From Neurospora tetraspora (taxonomy: Eukaryota > Ascomycota > Sordariomycetes > Sordariales > Sordariaceae): 64,000 bases of DNA. Below the pieces are notes generated by a model that searched no databases, had not been told where the DNA came from, and saw only the letters and a list, made by a program, of their open reading frames with translations. Shown one piece after another: positions 34,232-45,100 of this stretch. A program made the position numbers and the translations under genes. The DNA lies in contig NW_026944385.1 in the NCBI RefSeq assembly GCF_033439725.1, forward strand, positions 4,895,664 through 4,959,663, written 5' to 3'. Numbering within the stretch: position 1 is the stretch's first letter; every line of letters starts with the position of its first letter.

Positions 34232-37200
34232 TCTTACGTAGGCTATTGCTAATTATATTAACATTATTCCCGTACCCGTATTTGATATATTATTACTTAA
34301 ATAGAATTATATTCTAAGGAGGATAGTTTTAATAATATAATTCTAAATTTTGTTATATAAGAATGTAAACGATTTAACCTATTTTAGTCCTTAATTCTAT
34401 TTATACAATATTTATTACTGCTAGATAAATAATTTCCCTTTTTATATCTATTTTTATATTTATTTTATATAAATTTATTTTAATATATTAATATAATCTG
34501 TTCGTCTAAGAATATATTCCTGTAAGTAAAATAATAAATATAATGTTATAACCAATTCCTTCTTATTCTGAAGGTAATTTTCCGGCTTTACTTACTTAGT
34601 AAACCGTTCGTAATACTTCGTAGTAAATCGCTATTATCCTCTTTCTAATTCGAAGCTTATAATTATAATTTTAATAACGATTAAAATAATCTTCTTTGGT
34701 AAAATATTAATAAGGATAAATGTAATTCGGAGGAAATAATAATATTTTAAGAAATTATATATTATATTAAATCCGATAACTAATATATTATAATTGTTAA
34801 TACAATAATCGAATAATACCCCCTATTTGGGGTAATAACTAAATAAATTAAGTAATACTAATCCTTCAAAACTACTCTCCGTTAACTATACCCTAAAACT
34901 TATATTAATTAACGTACAATAAATATATAGGGAGCTAATTATTCTTTAAAATATCTTTAAATTCTAATATTACTTATTAAGTATAATAAAAATAGTCTTA
35001 TTTTTATATCTTTTTGCTATTAGTACCCCCTAATAACCGTATATACTGTCCGCTTAAAAGAAAATGTAATATTCTTTTATTGTAATATATTTAGAAAGTC
35101 CTAATTAATTATATATTAGTTATTAGCATTTTACTGTTACTCTATCAATTGGGCAATAATTTATAACTACCTGTAGGTCGCTGTTATTTTTAAGAAAGAA
35201 TTTTGTATAAACGCCCTACGAATTAATACTTAATATAATCTATCCTGCCGCCACTATTTATAGTAAAATCCGACTAATAAACTCTTTTATCCTTAGTGTA
35301 TATTTTAATTATTTTAATTAATAAAGAATAATGTTTAGTAAAATATTAATTATATACTAAATTAAATCTATCGTTTTAATATCGGCTAATTCTATTATAA
35401 AAATATCTTAATAAATATAAATTAACCGTACTACCTTCTCTTTCTATTTATTAATTACGTACTTATCTCCTGATTATACTATTTTTTTTTTAATTTTTAT
35501 TTAACTTACCTTTATTAATTCAATTATAATATTGCGAATTTCGGATTTTTATCCTACGTCCTTACGGATCTCTTAATTTATTGCGTACCCTTCCGTAATT
35601 AACTGTACTAAATATATTTAATTTACCTTTCTATTATATTTTACTATTTTTCCCTATTTTTAATCCGGATCCTCTTTATCTTCGTATTATTTTTCGAAGT
35701 ATATCTTTTCTTTCTATTTACTATTTAATACTTTATTAAATATCTATTTCTTAAATTAAATCCTATTCTTTTCTTCGGTTAATACTTCCAATACCAACCT
35801 CCTATCGTTCCCCGCCAATACTAATACTATTTATTTATAATCGTCGAAAATAAATAAATTATTAATATTATAAAAATAATTTATTTCCGTATTTAAAGAA
35901 AGTAAATATATACGGTCGTACTATTATAATATCGCTCCCCCTCTTTCTATTAGAGTTATTAGCGGTAGTGCCTAATATAGAAAACTATCCTCTATTAATC
36001 CCGGCTCCCTAAATATATACCCTTCTCCTAGCTTCTACTTTCCTACCTTTAATAATTTATTTATAATTTATAAATCCGTTTCTAATAAAATTCTTCCTAT
36101 TATTACTATTATAATTATATACGCTGTAATATATTATTAGATCTTTTTCGCCCTCCTTAATTCTATTAAATATAATATTATAGTTATTTTTAATTTTTCG
36201 GGTTTGTAAACCTATCCTAAATTTAAATTTACTCCCCGTTTTTTATAATATATTCTTCTTTATATTGTATTATAACTTTTATTTTATTTATTAATAATAT
36301 ATATGCTAAATCTGAATCGACTTTAATATCTTCCTTTTCGTCCTAGTAGTCGTTTTTATCGAAATCCTTATCATTACTCTTATCTACCTCTTAAATCCTT
36401 CTTAATTTATCCAATAGTACTGCTATTTTTTTAATCCTATTTTTACCTCGTATAATAATAATCCGATAATAAATATCGATAATTCCTTCAATATAATAAA
36501 TTTAAATAGCGTTTAATAATAAATTGTAAATAGGGTTCTTTCCCGGGGTTATATATATAATAACCTTACTATAATACCCTTTATTATTAAAGGAAAATAT
36601 ATATATTTATTAATCACGACCGAACGCCTATCTGCTATTATAATCCAATAAAGTATTTTAATTCCTTTTATTATTATATTATACCGGTTAGCTGTATTCT
36701 TATTAATTATATTTATTAACGTTCTTATATTTATTACATATTTACTAATTTCACTTTTTTTTATAAAATTTTAAATATATCCTAGGGATATATCTTTCAA
36801 TTAATTTTTTACGTTTTATTCTGCGTTAACGACTTTATCTAAGCCTATTTTATTAATTATAAGTAATCGAGTATATTTCGTAACTTTCTATCCTTAATAT
36901 ACTACTTATTATAATCTGAATTCCTAAATTATTCTAGCGTATACTTATAGGGCTCGATCGTATATTTATATAAAGGATTAGTCCGGTTTAACTATTTAAT
37001 TCTTTATTTATTCGCCTATATTCTAAGGATTATAAAAATCGGGGCCTATATTTCGGATTGGAATAATATCGTATTGTATTCGTTCCCCTTTTGTATTATT
37101 ATATATTTATTTAAACCATTTATTATCCTTTTCTAATTCTTCCTTCCATTTTACGTTAATCTCCTTTAGTACCAGATAATATATTAGTTCCGACGGTATA

Positions 37201-39618
37201 TTATATATATACATATATCTTCTTCCGTAAATTCTATATTTCGTTTCCTCTTTAAATTTAATTCTATAAATAACGCCGTAGGAACCCGACTAATAACTGT
37301 TATTACCCCTATTCCCGTCTTTTCCTCTTCTTTATTTAAAATCTTTTCTACTTTTTTAATCAAAATCGCTACGGTTTGTAATTTATTACCCTATTTATCC
37401 ACCGGCTTATAATTTAAACAACTTAACATTAGCTTATTAATTATAATATAATCCGCGATTTCGTTATATTTATATTTAAGTTGTAAGGGGATTAAATATT
37501 TATAGATAATATAGGGTATTAAATAATTAAAATATTTAAAGTCAGCCTTTTTCCGTTAATAATATCCTTTTATATTATAATTACTATTCTTTATATTATT
37601 ACTATATTCTACTTTAAGATTAGCCTTACTTTAATTATTAGTATTATTATTATACCTAATTTAGTTATATTAGCCCGCCGGTCCAAAACCTAATAATATA
37701 CCTATTAAATTACGTTAAACAACGGGAATTTAATTAGCGGCCATAAATTATACGCCTCCGGGGTATCCCGGAATAAGGAGTAGTATAGGGTATAATTGGG
37801 TTATATAGGCCTATCCTAATATCGCGGAATTTATTTACTATTATTATTATATTTAAGAGAAATATAATTGCCCGAATAATACATAAATATAATTACCCAA
37901 TCTAAAAGTATAGGAGGGCGGCTAAAATATAATTATTGGAATTTATTTACGAAATATTATTTTATTAAGGGCCTTTAAAAAGTTAGTCTATAGTAAGATT
38001 ACTATTATTTAATTTAGCGCCTATTAGTTCTATAGCTTAAAAATTATTTAAAAACGGGTTCGCTTTATTATTTAGCCGAATATCGTAACCGATAATAATT
38101 TCCTGTACGTTATTCAAAATATTCCTCTTAATTAATTAATACCTTAAATCGATTTATCCTACTCTATAGAATTGGTTTCCGACACGTTCTAATAATTTAA
38201 TATTAATCGGGTCGCGGTTATTAATAAATCAGGTATATAATCGATTGCGGAATTCTTTAAACTATAATTTATTATACTTATATAATAATTTAATAACTCT
38301 ATTTATATAAGTTTAAATTATTTTGCTTACTTTATAACTAAATATATTAATTTAATATTTCATTTTCTAATTATAATCTATAATATAGAATTTAAATTTT
38401 ACTAAGAATTATTTTTTTAACGGCTTTTATTTGTAATTAGCTTTAAATAATTTAAGATACTATCCCTCCTTTGCGGTACTTCGCAATCCTTTATAGAACG
38501 TGATACAATTTTTACGAATCTTTTCTTCTAAGGTAATAATAATTAACCAGTTAATATAAGTTTTAATATTTTCTAAATATTCTTCCGGGTTCTCTTTAGA
38601 AAGGCCTAAAAATATACCCGAAAACTTCTTTATAATTAAGTATAGGGGTTCAATAAGAAGAGTAAAGGGTTATGAAGTTAAGGATAAGTTAGACGCTAGT
38701 ATAGGTATAATAATAAACGTATTTAATATATAAATAAAAAGTATTAATATACTATTAAATAAAAATTAGGTAATTACTTTTTAAATTGTAATTAAATCGA
38801 AACTTATATTACGCAATTATTAAAAACGATTAATCTAAAATAAAAATAGTATAGCGTTGGGGTCTATATAATTACATATACCTATCCGTAATTTGCCGTA
38901 TTATACAATGTATATATATATATATATATATAATAAATAATAGAATAAAATATAACTAAATATAAGTAATAAATAAGAGTAGATTATTCTAATATACTAT
39001 TAGAATTTGTATTATTATAATTTAAGTAGGTAAAGTAAGTAAGATATATATATATTAGGAAGAAATAATTAAATCTTAGTACGGGCACCCGAATTTTATT
39101 AGCTAGACCTAACTGTTCTATACCTTTCTAATTATATATTACTCTATATATACTTATCGAATAGTAAACCAGTATTCTTTTTAGTATTATAATTATAATA
39201 TAAAATTTATTAATAATTTATTGATAATTTAGTATATATTTTCTAAGTAAATATGAATTCTCTACTTTAATTTTCTTCCGAATTGGCAAATCTTTACCTA
39301 AATTAAATTCTCTCCGTATATACGTACTTACTGTATTATTAATTCGGGGACCTAACGGTTATAATCGTATAATTATCGGTCTCGAATTATATTCTGGTAG
39401 AAATTATGTTTAAATATAAATAATAATAGTTACTGAATAATAAAATAATTAAAATAATATAATTTATATATATTCGAATAACGCGTTACGTTATTAGGTA
39501 ACCTTCGCTAGCCGCGCCTCTTCGTATCGTACCGCAGTAGGTTCGTACGTTGTTCAATCGTAATAATAATTAAATAAAGCGCATTTTAAAGTATCCCCCT
39601 CAATTAATATAATACTGC

Positions 39619-39636
39619 CTCCTAGGTAGATTGCCA
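39619..39636 (-). other. Putative tRNA primer-binding site
   Basis: Directly after the 5' LTR on the minus strand, with one base between, comes TGGCAATCTACCTAGGAG. LTR elements start minus-strand synthesis from a tRNA whose 3' CCA pairs with such a TGG. Which tRNA it would be cannot be told by eye, and RIP may have changed bases. Confidence 0.45.
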
Positions 39637-39637
39637 A

Positions 39638-39785
39638 TACAATCCGTACTGGATTGCTATAAAAAGTTCATTAGGGGTATAAATAAAGGAATATAATTAA
39701 TTAATCTACTAATTAACGGTTTCTTACCGCGATTATAGATTAAATACCATAACCTAGAGGTCCGTGCGCACATGCGTGCCTTCCA
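39638..39785 (-). repeat. Right LTR (5' LTR of the minus-strand element)
   Basis: 148 bp partner of 30039-30186. It keeps the terminal CA that has become TA in the left copy, while its own TG has become TA. This pattern, in which each copy preserves what the other lost, lets both original LTR ends be inferred. Confidence 0.82.
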
Positions 39786-39789
39786 ATGT
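39786..39789. repeat. Right target-site duplication ATGT
   Basis: Same four bases as at 30035-30038, immediately outside the right LTR. The next base T also fits a five-base reading. Confidence 0.65.
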
Positions 39790-40744
39790 TCCTCTAAATC
39801 CGACGGTCCCCCGCAATGGTTACCCCCAAAGGACAACGACCTGCATTTCAGCTCTTCACCGAGACCTCCGATTCGAACCTTCATTACTTCTACTGTGGTA
39901 GTCACCACCTCGTCGGTAGCAATTGCGGACAGCAAAGCGATTCGAATCAGGCTCCGGCGCATACAGGAGATTAGAGGTGACTACCAGCCACTATTTGCCG
40001 CCCAACATCAGACTGGGCATTTCCCAAGGCACCGATATCTACCTACCTGGAACCAACACCGACCTTGAAGCCGTTTATCCGTCCCCCTTTCCCCTTTTGC
40101 TCTTGGCATAAGGGTTCTGTTCCCGGTCCAGTGACCACTTCTAGGGCGCAGTCGCTGTCAATACAAGGGCAAAGAACACTAAAAAGAACCTTACTGGGAT
40201 TGGCGTCCGCCCAGATTGTGGCTGTGTCTCGCTTATAAGTTGAGACCGTTGGACCTGTACCAGGTACGACAACATCAATACTACCTCTACACTACAACCA
40301 GCCGGAAGGTTGCCGTGTTTGGACGACTTTATCATCTTGGCAGTCGATAGTATTGACATTCTCGTTTGCAGGCTTTATTCACAAACCACTCACGATCAGT
40401 CGTGTATTTCTCCCCTACCTACAACCAGCCTATTGAATCTACTTCACAGCCCCAGGGGCAAGATCACAAGCCGACATCTCATCGACAAGAAGTTCTCTAG
40501 GCTGAACCTGGAAAATCGGGCATCAGACTACTAATCACGAGCGAGGAGCAAAGCCCTGTGATATCGCCATCGCTCCGCCTCGACTGCCCTGTGTTCTCCT
40601 TCTCAGATTCCCAAGCACCAACCTCTGATCCGGGTTGCCGGCACCGAACCGGTTGACGTTCGCACGAACATATTTCAGTGAATATCGGGCTAAAAGGCAT
40701 CAAGACTTTGTCTGTTCACCATTAAAAAACGACATTCCATCAAG
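39790..40744. other. Intergenic, upstream of the PPxY-protein gene
   Basis: Normal composition returns at once after the LTR. Short frames occur on both strands, including a minus frame at 39657-39962 that runs into the LTR, but none is convincing. The last part is the promoter/leader of the gene starting at 40745. Confidence 0.45.
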
Positions 40745-41794
40745 ATGTCCAAGTCACCTCATCTTCCCGACGTTGGGTCTTCCCAGCCCGACCTCCTCCC
40801 TCCACCCTCCTACACCGAAGCCATCGGGTCTCCCTCCGGCCCCTCTCAATCCACCACTTCCTCCGTTCCGATCCCCATCCGAACAGGCGAATCCCCTCTA
40901 ACCACCCATCTCCGCACCCTACCATCACGCCTCCGTTCCGCTCAACACTCACATTCCACGGCCCAGTCCTCCCGCGACGCTTTTCTCGTAGCGCAATGTG
41001 TACCGCACATCGAGTGGTTCATCGAAGATGTCGTGAACTTGCCCAAGACGCCGAAGTTGGCCGAGTTGGTGCTGGTGCCGACGGAGGGATTACCGGGGGT
41101 GGAGTCCTCGGGAGAGGAAACCTCTACGGGAAGAGAGTTGGCGAGGAAGAGGGAAGCGAGGGATGATAAGGGGTGGGAGTTGGTTGGGGAGAAAGAGCGA
41201 AGGCAGGAGGGGGAGGTGGTGACGGTTGTTTGTGTTTCTGCTGCTCTTGAGCAAGTTGTGACGGACGAAAAGGGGAGGACGGTGGACCGGAAGGGCGATG
41301 GGAAGGGTTCGGGTTCGGGCTCGGGCTCGGCCCGGCCGAGCGATTACAGTTTCGGAGAGTGGGGCAGGTTCGAGACCGAGACATCCTCCTCCTCTTCTCG
41401 CTCCCAGTTGGGACCCGAGGAAGCATGGAACTGGTTCGCTACCCCCGTTCTCGCTCGCCGAATCGCCTCGCTACTTCGTCCCGAGCCAACCCTCGCCCGC
41501 AAAACCGTCCAAGCTGCCGTCGAGTCACCCAAGTCCCCGACTTCCCCTTCCTCCAAGAAGTCCGGCTTTGGTAGCTTCTTCCGCAGATCTTCCTCCAAGT
41601 CTGAGCCGCAGACACCAACACCGACGGAGCGGGTCATAACGCCTGTTAGGCATGGTGCAATGCTGGAGGAAGATAGGATTACTATGACGGTTAGGGCGGA
41701 GGAAGTCACGTTTAGGAGGGAGAACGAGTTTGGGTTATGGGAGAGTGTAGGGGGGTGGGGAGTTGTTGTTTCCATCAAGGTGGGGAGGTTGTAG
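40745..41794 (+). CDS. Fungal protein of unknown function with a PPxY motif
   Basis: The uninterrupted 349-residue frame starts at an ATG in good context (CAAGATGTCC). Near the N-terminus LLPPPSYTEA contains a PPxY motif, the ligand of WW domains such as those of Nedd4/Rsp5 ubiquitin ligases; arrestin-like adaptors and membrane-traffic proteins use it. A predicted ordered segment (about 75-105, AQCVPHIEWFIEDVVNLPK) is followed by a charged middle, a Gly/Ser run, a second ordered segment GPEEAWNWFATPVLARRIASLLRPEP, a Ser/Lys-rich linker with SGFGSFFRRSSSK, and a final domain ending WGVVVSIKVGRL. I do not recognise a catalytic family. It converges with the APC1 gene. Confidence 0.8.
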   Translation: MSKSPHLPDVGSSQPDLLPPPSYTEAIGSPSGPSQSTTSSVPIPIRTGESPLTTHLRTLPSRLRSAQHSHSTAQSSRDAFLVAQCVPHIEWFIEDVVNLPKTPKLAELVLVPTEGLPGVESSGEETSTGRELARKREARDDKGWELVGEKERRQEGEVVTVVCVSAALEQVVTDEKGRTVDRKGDGKGSGSGSGSARPSDYSFGEWGRFETETSSSSSRSQLGPEEAWNWFATPVLARRIASLLRPEPTLARKTVQAAVESPKSPTSPSSKKSGFGSFFRRSSSKSEPQTPTPTERVITPVRHGAMLEEDRITMTVRAEEVTFRRENEFGLWESVGGWGVVVSIKVGRL

Positions 41795-42186
41795 AATCGG
41801 CTGTGTCTAGCTCTAGGTTTATAGTCGAAGCTAGTACTACGGTATAACCGGTAGCAGAGATACAAAGGACAGGGCTATTGTGGACGGCGGAGGTTAGGAA
41901 CGATAAATACATCAAATAGAATGCTTACTCTAGAGGTACTCACTTACAGCAATACAAGGTACCGTACCCCTAAACTCATCATCGATGTTTCCACTACCGT
42001 AGATGCTAGTTTAAAACTTGGGCTATACGATAATTTGTCCGAGTTGGTTCGTCGTCGGCACACTGCGATCTTTCCGACGGAACCGGATCATTTTACGGTA
42101 CAACACTCCCACAATGCCACCTCCCATCACTAGCAGGTATAATTCCATAACTCATCACTCATGATCATATCCATCACTCATCAATA
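41795..42186. other. Convergent 3' region
   Basis: A 392 bp spacer between the stop codons of the PPxY-protein gene (plus) and APC1 (minus). It should hold both transcript ends. No gene seen. Confidence 0.5.
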
Positions 42187-45100
42187 TCAGGCCTCTCCCT
42201 CCCGCCCGACCAACCAAGCCCTTCCCTTCAAATCCTCAATGACACTATCCCTCATCCACCAGCTATTCCCTAACGCGACTCCATAGCCAGAGCCCTCACG
42301 CAACTCATCCCAGTTCGGCAAACCATGATCCTTCTCCTCTTCGACAGATGCCTTCTTCCCTTTGCCTTTGCTCCTGGTCGTGGGTCCGTGCCCTGCATGT
42401 GCTGCTCGGGCTTTAGCCTTCCCCTTCCCAGTTGTCCGGCCCGCTGTCGCAATATCCGCCGCCGGTGTTTCGGGCAATGTACCCAACGCAGGTAAAGCGG
42501 CAGAAGCAGGGGACTGAACAGCCAGTGATTGCCGCCGTTCCATCCATTCAAACAACAATCGGAGACCCAGGAGTTTCTCTCGGCTCGGCATGCCACCTCC
42601 GGTCAGATCATTTTCAAGCACAAGACGGGCATCGACGAAGGTCGTGGCGCCTTCGCCTTCGCCAACGCCGCCGCCGGAGCCGAGGCGGTCCATGACCACT
42701 GCTCTTTCAGCGTGGGTCAGCTTTGCCAACTCTCCAAGCTCGCTGCCCATGCCGTGGCCATTAGCACTGGCAGCATTGCCACCCGTGCCACTCGTGACAT
42801 CCAGTTCACTACCCTCAGCACCAGCACTCAGTCCAAAAACCCACTCAAACGGATCCCTCGACTGCCCATCTTCTGCAAGCGGACCCACCCCTCGTCCCAA
42901 AGCACGCAAAGTAGCAGGAAAGGGTGCCTCAAACGCTGGCCTTCTCCTCAAACACAGGGTCTGGTTCTCCTTAAACTGTTCCACCAAACTGGGGTTCGTT
43001 TCGAAGTCGATGGTCAGGTTCCAGTAGCCCTGCTGCCCAGCATCCGTCGTGACGCGTAGGACGTCGTCTAGGGGTGGTAACAGGCAAGGGGTTTGGCGGC
43101 GGATGACGACACCCTCCGATGAGGACTCGAAGAGAGAGTCAATGGCAGAGTTCGCCGCGGCGGCGCGGGCTGATGGACTGTTGCGTCTAAGGGAGATGAG
43201 AACAGGGACGTTCAGACTCTGACCAGTGGCCCCATCCTTGGCTACAAGGCAGCGTGGGTCTGTTGCCAGCACCCAAAAGTGGCGGAAGGCTTGCAGGTGA
43301 GCTCTGTTATCCTGAACCGTTGCCGGAAAGATGGGATAGAAAGCAACAATCAGCGCCGCGACGGCCAGGTCGCTGTTCCCAAAGGTAGCGGTGCCGTAAC
43401 CGAGGAACAAGGCTCCGATAGCCATGTGACAAGCCATATGACTCCCGTAAGTCGTTTCCTTGTCATCTCTCCCATGAAGCGCCCGGAGCCGGCGGAGAAT
43501 CACCAGATCGCCGGTGCCCGCCATCACCGTCGCGCAGGAAAGGGCTAACATGTCCATGCACATGCGCGCGTTTGAGCGAGCAAGCTCCGCATCAAAGTTG
43601 CTCTTTGGCATTGAGACGAGGCGCATGAATTCATCGAGGTAGTGCACCAGCAGATCGCGGACCTGAATATTTCCTGACCCGGCGAACCGCAGGCCCAAAG
43701 CAAAACAGAGACCGGCGAGGATGGAAAAGAAGGGGAGGTCCTTGCTTTGTAGACGAGTGGTGGAGGTCAAGCGGTGACGAGATTGGTACTCCTGTGGAAG
43801 CCCTGTCTTTATCCAAGAGAAGGAAGGTGTGATGCCCTTCCAGAGGATGATATGCTTGGCCATTGTGCGGAGGAGTAGGATGTCAGGACGGACGTAGTCA
43901 AACTGCAGCACGGTGTCAGGGACGTCGATCTTCCGTGCCACGATATGATCCTCCGATTTCATAAAGATCAAGGCAACAGCAACAACAGCGGCGGCAGCGG
44001 AGCGGTCCAGGACGTGCACGAGTTCGACGCGCTTGGTGGCCGTGGCGATGGTAAGCAGCTTCTCGGTGAGGCGCATGTCGCGCAGGCCTTTGAGGTCATT
44101 GCCTTTGCCAAGGTTGATGAACCCTAAAGCGAAACCGGCGGCGAGGCGGTAAGATTCGTCACGGAGAGGGTCTTCTTCCTCGCCGTCTTCAACGTGCTCA
44201 ATTTCCGACATCATGATTTCGCTCATGCGCCGGTGTTGGCTGTTGCAGTAAAGCAGACCGATGCCCATGATGCCAGTGGTTTGGGTGTGCTTGGAGAGGT
44301 TCAGTTCCGCCGCACCTCGGGGGAGCATGCGAGTGACGTGGACAGACAGCAGTCTGGTGATGAGAGAGTCCATGGTCCCGATGTACGAGGCGGCGAGACC
44401 GAGGAGAAGCCCGATCGAAGTCATGGTGTGCTTGGGGGTAAGGTACTTAAACGCCACCCACTTGGCCACTGACTTGAGGTGACCGTTCAGACCGAGCGCG
44501 AGCAAGAAGCCTGCGTGTCGGTTGCTGAGGTCCTGGCCGGGCTTGTTGTAGAGGATCCAAGAGGTGTCGATGGCTTTGGCTTGTGGCGATATCGCAAGCC
44601 CGCCGGCAACGCCCTGATGGAAGAAAGCCCAGTTGATCTTTTCTTCAGTGAACTGACTCTTGTCAACACTGACGGTATTGTTGGTAGGCCGGATGATGCA
44701 TGCAAGATTGAAACCACTGATGTGATATTTTTGGGTGAGTAGCGGGTACCGCAAGGAGTAGTACAGCAAGCCACGTCCAGGTGGGATAGCAAGCGTGCTG
44801 GTCGCAACAGTGGTAACTAGCTCCTTTTGCTTCTCCAGGTACTCTGACTCAGACCACTCTGGCTTAGGATCAAGCCGGAGCACGCGTGACTTGCCCGAAG
44901 ACAAGAGATTCTGGGCCTCATTGAGTCTCCTGTCCTCCCTGAACAGGGTACGAACAACCAGTTGCCTCTCCGAGGCATCAGTCTCCTCACCATGTTCTTG
45001 TAAGTCGTCCAAATGCTGACACAGCATACGAAAGTCCCATTTCGCCGTGTGTGAAGGTGGCTGAAGTTCCGACCCTATCGCTTTCGACATCTTGACTTGC

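Larger units (their letters stand above)
30039..39785 (-). mobile_element. RIP-inactivated LTR retrotransposon, probably Ty3/gypsy-type
   Basis: This 9747 bp insertion is extremely AT-rich and full of TA steps and stop codons in all frames, with sharp composition edges exactly at two 148 bp direct repeats. The repeats start TG (left) or TA (right) and end TA or CA, as expected for TG...CA LTRs after C-to-T/G-to-A change. ATGT flanks both outer ends. Orientation is minus. A pyrimidine run CTCCCCTCCTTCCT just inside the left LTR is a polypurine tract on the minus strand. TGG just inside the right LTR on the minus strand begins a primer-binding site. An RNase H remnant lies on the minus strand at 33986-34231 with about 4 kb left downstream for an integrase, which favours the gypsy domain order. 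No gene can be functional. Confidence 0.85.

Noticed and set aside
38909-38932. TA dinucleotide run as a microsatellite of interest
   Set aside because: Ordinary product of RIP in AT-rich DNA.
39657-39962. Minus-strand 101-codon frame crossing the right LTR boundary, as a gene interrupted by the retrotransposon
   Set aside because: Joining the two flanks across the target site gives a stop almost at once, and the residues match no family.
39840-39965. GGTTCGAATC on the minus strand as a possible tRNA B box
   Set aside because: No A box, acceptor stem or T-arm pairing could be built around it.
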